Shown one piece after another: positions 60,733 through 64,000 of a stretch of 64,000 nt of DNA. Positions within the stretch are counted from its first letter, which is position 1, and each line of letters opens with the position of its first letter. This DNA comes from Artemia franciscana (taxonomy: Eukaryota > Arthropoda > Branchiopoda > Anostraca > Artemiidae): positions 58,842,628 through 58,906,627 of the forward strand of contig NC_088863.1 of the NCBI RefSeq assembly GCF_032884065.1. Direction: 5' to 3'. A program made the translations under genes and the position numbers. The notes beneath the pieces are model-generated. The model did no database searches, had not been told where the DNA came from, and saw only the letters and a program-made list of their open reading frames with translations.

Positions 60733-62509
60733 TATGGCACTTGGTATTTACCAAGTGACATATAGCGATCGCAATTTCTGTCTATCGGTTTGTCTGTCCC
60801 GGTTTTGCTAGTTAGGCACTTCCAGATAAGCTAGGACGATGAAATGTAGCAGGCGTATCAGGAACCAGACCAGATTGAATTAGAAATAGTCGTTTCTACA
60901 ATTCCACTCATCTGGTTGGGAGTGGGGGGACGGTTAATTCGGAAAAAATTAGAAAAAATGAAGTATTTTTTACTTACAAACTGGTGATCGGATCTTAATG
61001 AAATTTCATATTTAGAAGGATATCGTGTCTCAGAGCTCTTAGTTCAACTCCCGACTGGATCTGGAGACATTGGGGGGAGTTGGGGTGGGGGAACCTAAAA
61101 TCTTGGAAAACGCTTAGAGTAGAGGGATCGGGATGAAACTTGGTGGGAAAAATTTGCACAAGTCTTAGATAAGTAATTGAAATAACAGGAGTTGAATTGC
61201 TCTCTTTGGGGGAGTTGGGGGGGGGGAGGGTTAAATATGAAAAATTAGAAAAAATGAGCTATTTTTAACTTACGAAGGAGTGTTCGGATCTTAATGAAAT
61301 TTTATATTTAAAAGGACCTCGTAATAAAGAATTCTTATTTTATATCCGACTGGATCCAGTGTCATTGGGAAGTGGGGGAGTTGAGGGGGAACTGGAAATC
61401 TTGGAAAACGCTTAAAGCGGAGAGATCAGGATGAAACTTGGTGGGAAGAATAAGCACAAGTCCAAGATAAGTGACTGACATAACCAGACTGGATCCATTC
61501 TCTTTGGTGGAGTTGGGGGGGGGGAGTAATTCGGAAAAATTAGAAAAAATGAGGTTTTTTTAACTTACGAATGGGTGATCAGATCTTAATGAAATTTGAT
61601 ATTTAGAAGGATCTTGTGATAAAGAGCTCTCATTTTAAATACCGACCAGATCTGCTGACATTGCCTCAAACATCTTAATATGAATCCCGGCTGTATCTGG
61701 CGATATTGAGGGAGTTGGAGGGGGGAACGGAAAATCTTGGAAAATGCTTAGAGTGGAGAGACCGGGATGAACCTTGATGGGAAGAATTAGTACAAGTCCT
61801 AGATACGTGATTGACATAACCGGGCAGAATGGGGGGTTGGGAGGTGTTAGCTCGGAAAAATTTGAGGTATTTTTAACGAAGACCGTGTAACGGGATCTTA
61901 ATGAAATTTGATATTTAGAAGAACTCATGTGTCAGAGCTCTTATTTTAACTCCCGAAGGGATCTGGTGACAATGGGGGGGGGGGTTTGAGGGGAAACCAG
62001 AAATCTTGGAAAACGCTTAGAGTGGAGAGATCAGGATGAAACTTGGTGGGTAGAATAAGCAAACGTCGTATATGCGTGATTGACGTTACCCGACGGGATC
62101 CGCTCTCTTTGGGGAGTAAGGGGGGTGGTTCCAATGCTTTGGTGAGTTCGGTGCTTCTGGACATGTTAGGACGATGAAAATTGGTAGGCGTGTCATGAAC
62201 CTGCACGAATGACTTCATAAAGTTGTTTTCCGCTTTTCGACCATCTGCGCGGCTGAAAGGAGAGGAAAAATTAGAAAAATGAGGCATTTTTAACTTGTAA
62301 GCGGGTGATCGGATCTTATTCAAATTTTGATATTTAAAAGGACTTTGTGTCTCAGAGCTCTTATTTTAAATGCCGACCGGTATTAAGCCTCTAACTTTTC
62401 CTTTTAAATCAAACTATTGATTCATAGAATTTTGCTAGAGCTCATATCACATGAGGTCTTGTCTCTTCCGATCTCGTCACAAGTGTCATATGAGCTCTTA
62501 GCTCTTGTG
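60733..62509 (+). repeat. Hairpin-head/tandem-core element, copy 4 (complete)
   Basis: Head CACTTGGTATTTACCAAGTG with CGATCGCAATTTCTG. Anchors at about 60984, 61280, 61575, 61885 and 62305. Tail to CATATGAGCTCTTAGCTCTTG. Together with copy 1 it defines both element ends. It starts ~60 bp after the hAT relic. Confidence 0.87.
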
Positions 62510-63433
62510 ATTTAGTACTTAGCACTCAACCAGAGGCGGTTTTAGGGGGGTGACAGAGGGGCAGTTGCCACGAGTGCAGAAATTTCTGGGGGTACAGAGT
62601 TTCAAATGAATAATCTAGTAATTTTAATCATGTTGTAATTTTTGTAATTTTTTTATTAAAGTAAAGGAGAGGGCGCAATTGGCAGTAAGCATAAAAAATT
62701 GAATCCAAAACGTTCCTTTTCAAATGTAAACTAAGAAAAGTCAGATTTAAATGAATAAAAATTTTGTTGATAAATGAAAATTTTGTTAATAAATAGAAAT
62801 TTTGTAAAAATTTGGCCTGAAAATTTTGGGAGACTGGGGAGGAGGTACTAATCAAGATTTTCCCCCGGTTACAAGAAGGGCCAGAAACGCCACTTTACTC
62901 AATGAGTGTATTCGAATATATTCGAGCGAACTAAGACGATGTTTATGTGGATTCTAAAACTATTCATTTTTATTAGTATATGTATATTGTTACCTAATAA
63001 ATAAATTACCAAGAATATTTATTAATATGTCTTTTATATTTATATGGGGTTTCTAGGAAACTCGCAATCATAAATGGGGCCGTGAATGACAATGGTTCAA
63101 GAATCTCTGATCTATATAAACGATAACACCCCTTTTCTTACACCCAAAATTCTGTAATGTACATGTTATTTGAACTTATTGAACAATACTGCTTTTCATT
63201 GAAAATTTTGACTAAGTATTCAGATTTTGTCCAAAACTTTAGTTACAATCATTGATCATAATTCTTACTTAGGAAAACTGAAAAGCGGAAAGTTGCCAAT
63301 ATTTTTACAAATTTTGATGTATACAGTTAAACAGCAAGGAATCGGAGGTTTATTCATTTAGTAGCCTGCATCATATCTTGGAAAGGTCTGTACATGGTTT
63401 GAAGAAAGATCAGAAATTCAATATCGAAAAATA
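62510..63433. other. Unrecognised AT-rich stretch
   Basis: Starts with a G-rich patch (GGCGGTTTTAGGGGGGTGAC) that looks repeat-derived. No gene seen. Confidence 0.45.
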
Positions 63434-63754
63434 GTTTCGTTTCAACTGGAAGTAAGTAGCAAAATTCAAACTTAAAACGAACAGAAATAATTTTAAATAT
63501 GTGAGGGACTGTCTTCTTTTCTGCCCTGCTCTTTGCACTAAAGTTTAATCCTCCGTCCCATATCTCCAAGAACAACTGCTGAAACACAGAGACCCTAGGA
63601 TTGTAAAAAGAAGCTTTTTAAAGCACTAACAACCTTAGCAGAGCGAGCAAAGGGCAAAAATGGGCCAGCAAGCCCCCATATTCTGAGTAATTGCTGTTAA
63701 TTTTAAGTTTAAATATTGCTCCTTACTTTCAGATGGGAAAACGTGTACTATTTA
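63434..63754. mobile_element. Non-autonomous element with long inverted repeats, copy 3
   Basis: Left arm GGAAGTAAGTAGCAAAATTC and ACTTAAAACGAACAGAAATA. Right arm ATTTTAAGTTTAAATATTGC, then TCCTTACTTTCAG. The core keeps CTGCTCTTTGCACTAAAGTTTA. It is more diverged than the other two copies. Confidence 0.7.
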
Positions 63755-64000
63755 ATGTGCTGAGTGCTTTCATGAAGGACTAAAAATTTTTTGTATAATG
63801 AGTAGAAAATTTGCGTCAAAGTATTGGAGAGCCAAATCTTGAGCAGTCTAGTTTCTTATCCGTATGAACAAGTTGTATTACGTATCATATTAATGATATT
63901 GAACTTGAAATCAAAAAGACTTGTCTTTCAAAAGTGGATCAAAACTATTTGAAATGACGAAGCTTTTAAAACTGTTTTAAAATGGCATTTAAAACTAGTG
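63755..64000. other. Window end, nothing recognised
   Basis: AT-rich, with no coding signal. Confidence 0.5.

Noticed and set aside
57947..62509. Regular spaced repeats as a CRISPR array or centromeric satellite
   Set aside because: Monomers are ~285 bp, contiguous and bounded by fixed head and tail sequences; there is no short repeat-spacer pattern and the array is too short for a satellite block.

Overview
The window is AT-rich, intron-rich animal DNA, most likely from an arthropod. The long (TA)n arrays, the repeat families and the gene content suggest a crustacean such as the brine shrimp Artemia. That organism guess comes from general recognition, not a search. There is no operon structure, plasmid, phage or CRISPR.

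Two genuine protein-coding genes lie on the + strand. Both were rebuilt exon by exon from splice sites, reading phase and family resemblance. (1) An APMAP-like gene (adipocyte plasma membrane-associated protein, strictosidine-synthase-like beta-propeller) covers 2315-28602 in nine visible exons. It has a stop codon and a polyadenylation signal but lacks its N-terminal membrane-anchor exon. (2) FDXR, the mitochondrial NADPH:adrenodoxin (ferredoxin) reductase, starts at 43087 and has five visible exons to 54535. Its last ~100 codons are not found and probably lie beyond 64000. One FDXR intron uses a GC-AG splice pair. The two genes are independent: one encodes a membrane or secretory beta-propeller hydrolase-like protein, the other an FAD enzyme feeding electrons to mitochondrial P450 and Fe-S systems.

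Most of the rest is transposon and repeat debris in introns and in the 14.5 kb between the genes. Non-LTR retrotransposon pieces lie at 110-600 (-), 11513-12060, 16776-17966, 39830-40440 (-), 45499-45834 and 52150-52625. A hAT (ZBED5-like) transposase relic lies at 60466-60675. Three copies of a tRNA-derived SINE lie at 31304, 33921 (with a perfect 15-bp target duplication) and 37124. A ~320-bp element with long inverted repeats occurs at 37333, 51721 and 63434, partly as the right end of a larger composite repeat. A minus-strand C2H2 zinc-finger pseudogene occupies 11730-14208.

The most distinctive repeat is a family with a hairpin head, a variable number of ~285-bp internal monomers and a fixed tail. 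It occurs four times in the same orientation (14453, 45851, 57947, 60733) and makes up nearly a tenth of the window. A minus-strand cluster of unrecognised coding-like ORFs (about 31990-33422), next to two tRNA-like modules (34110-34270), is the least explained region.
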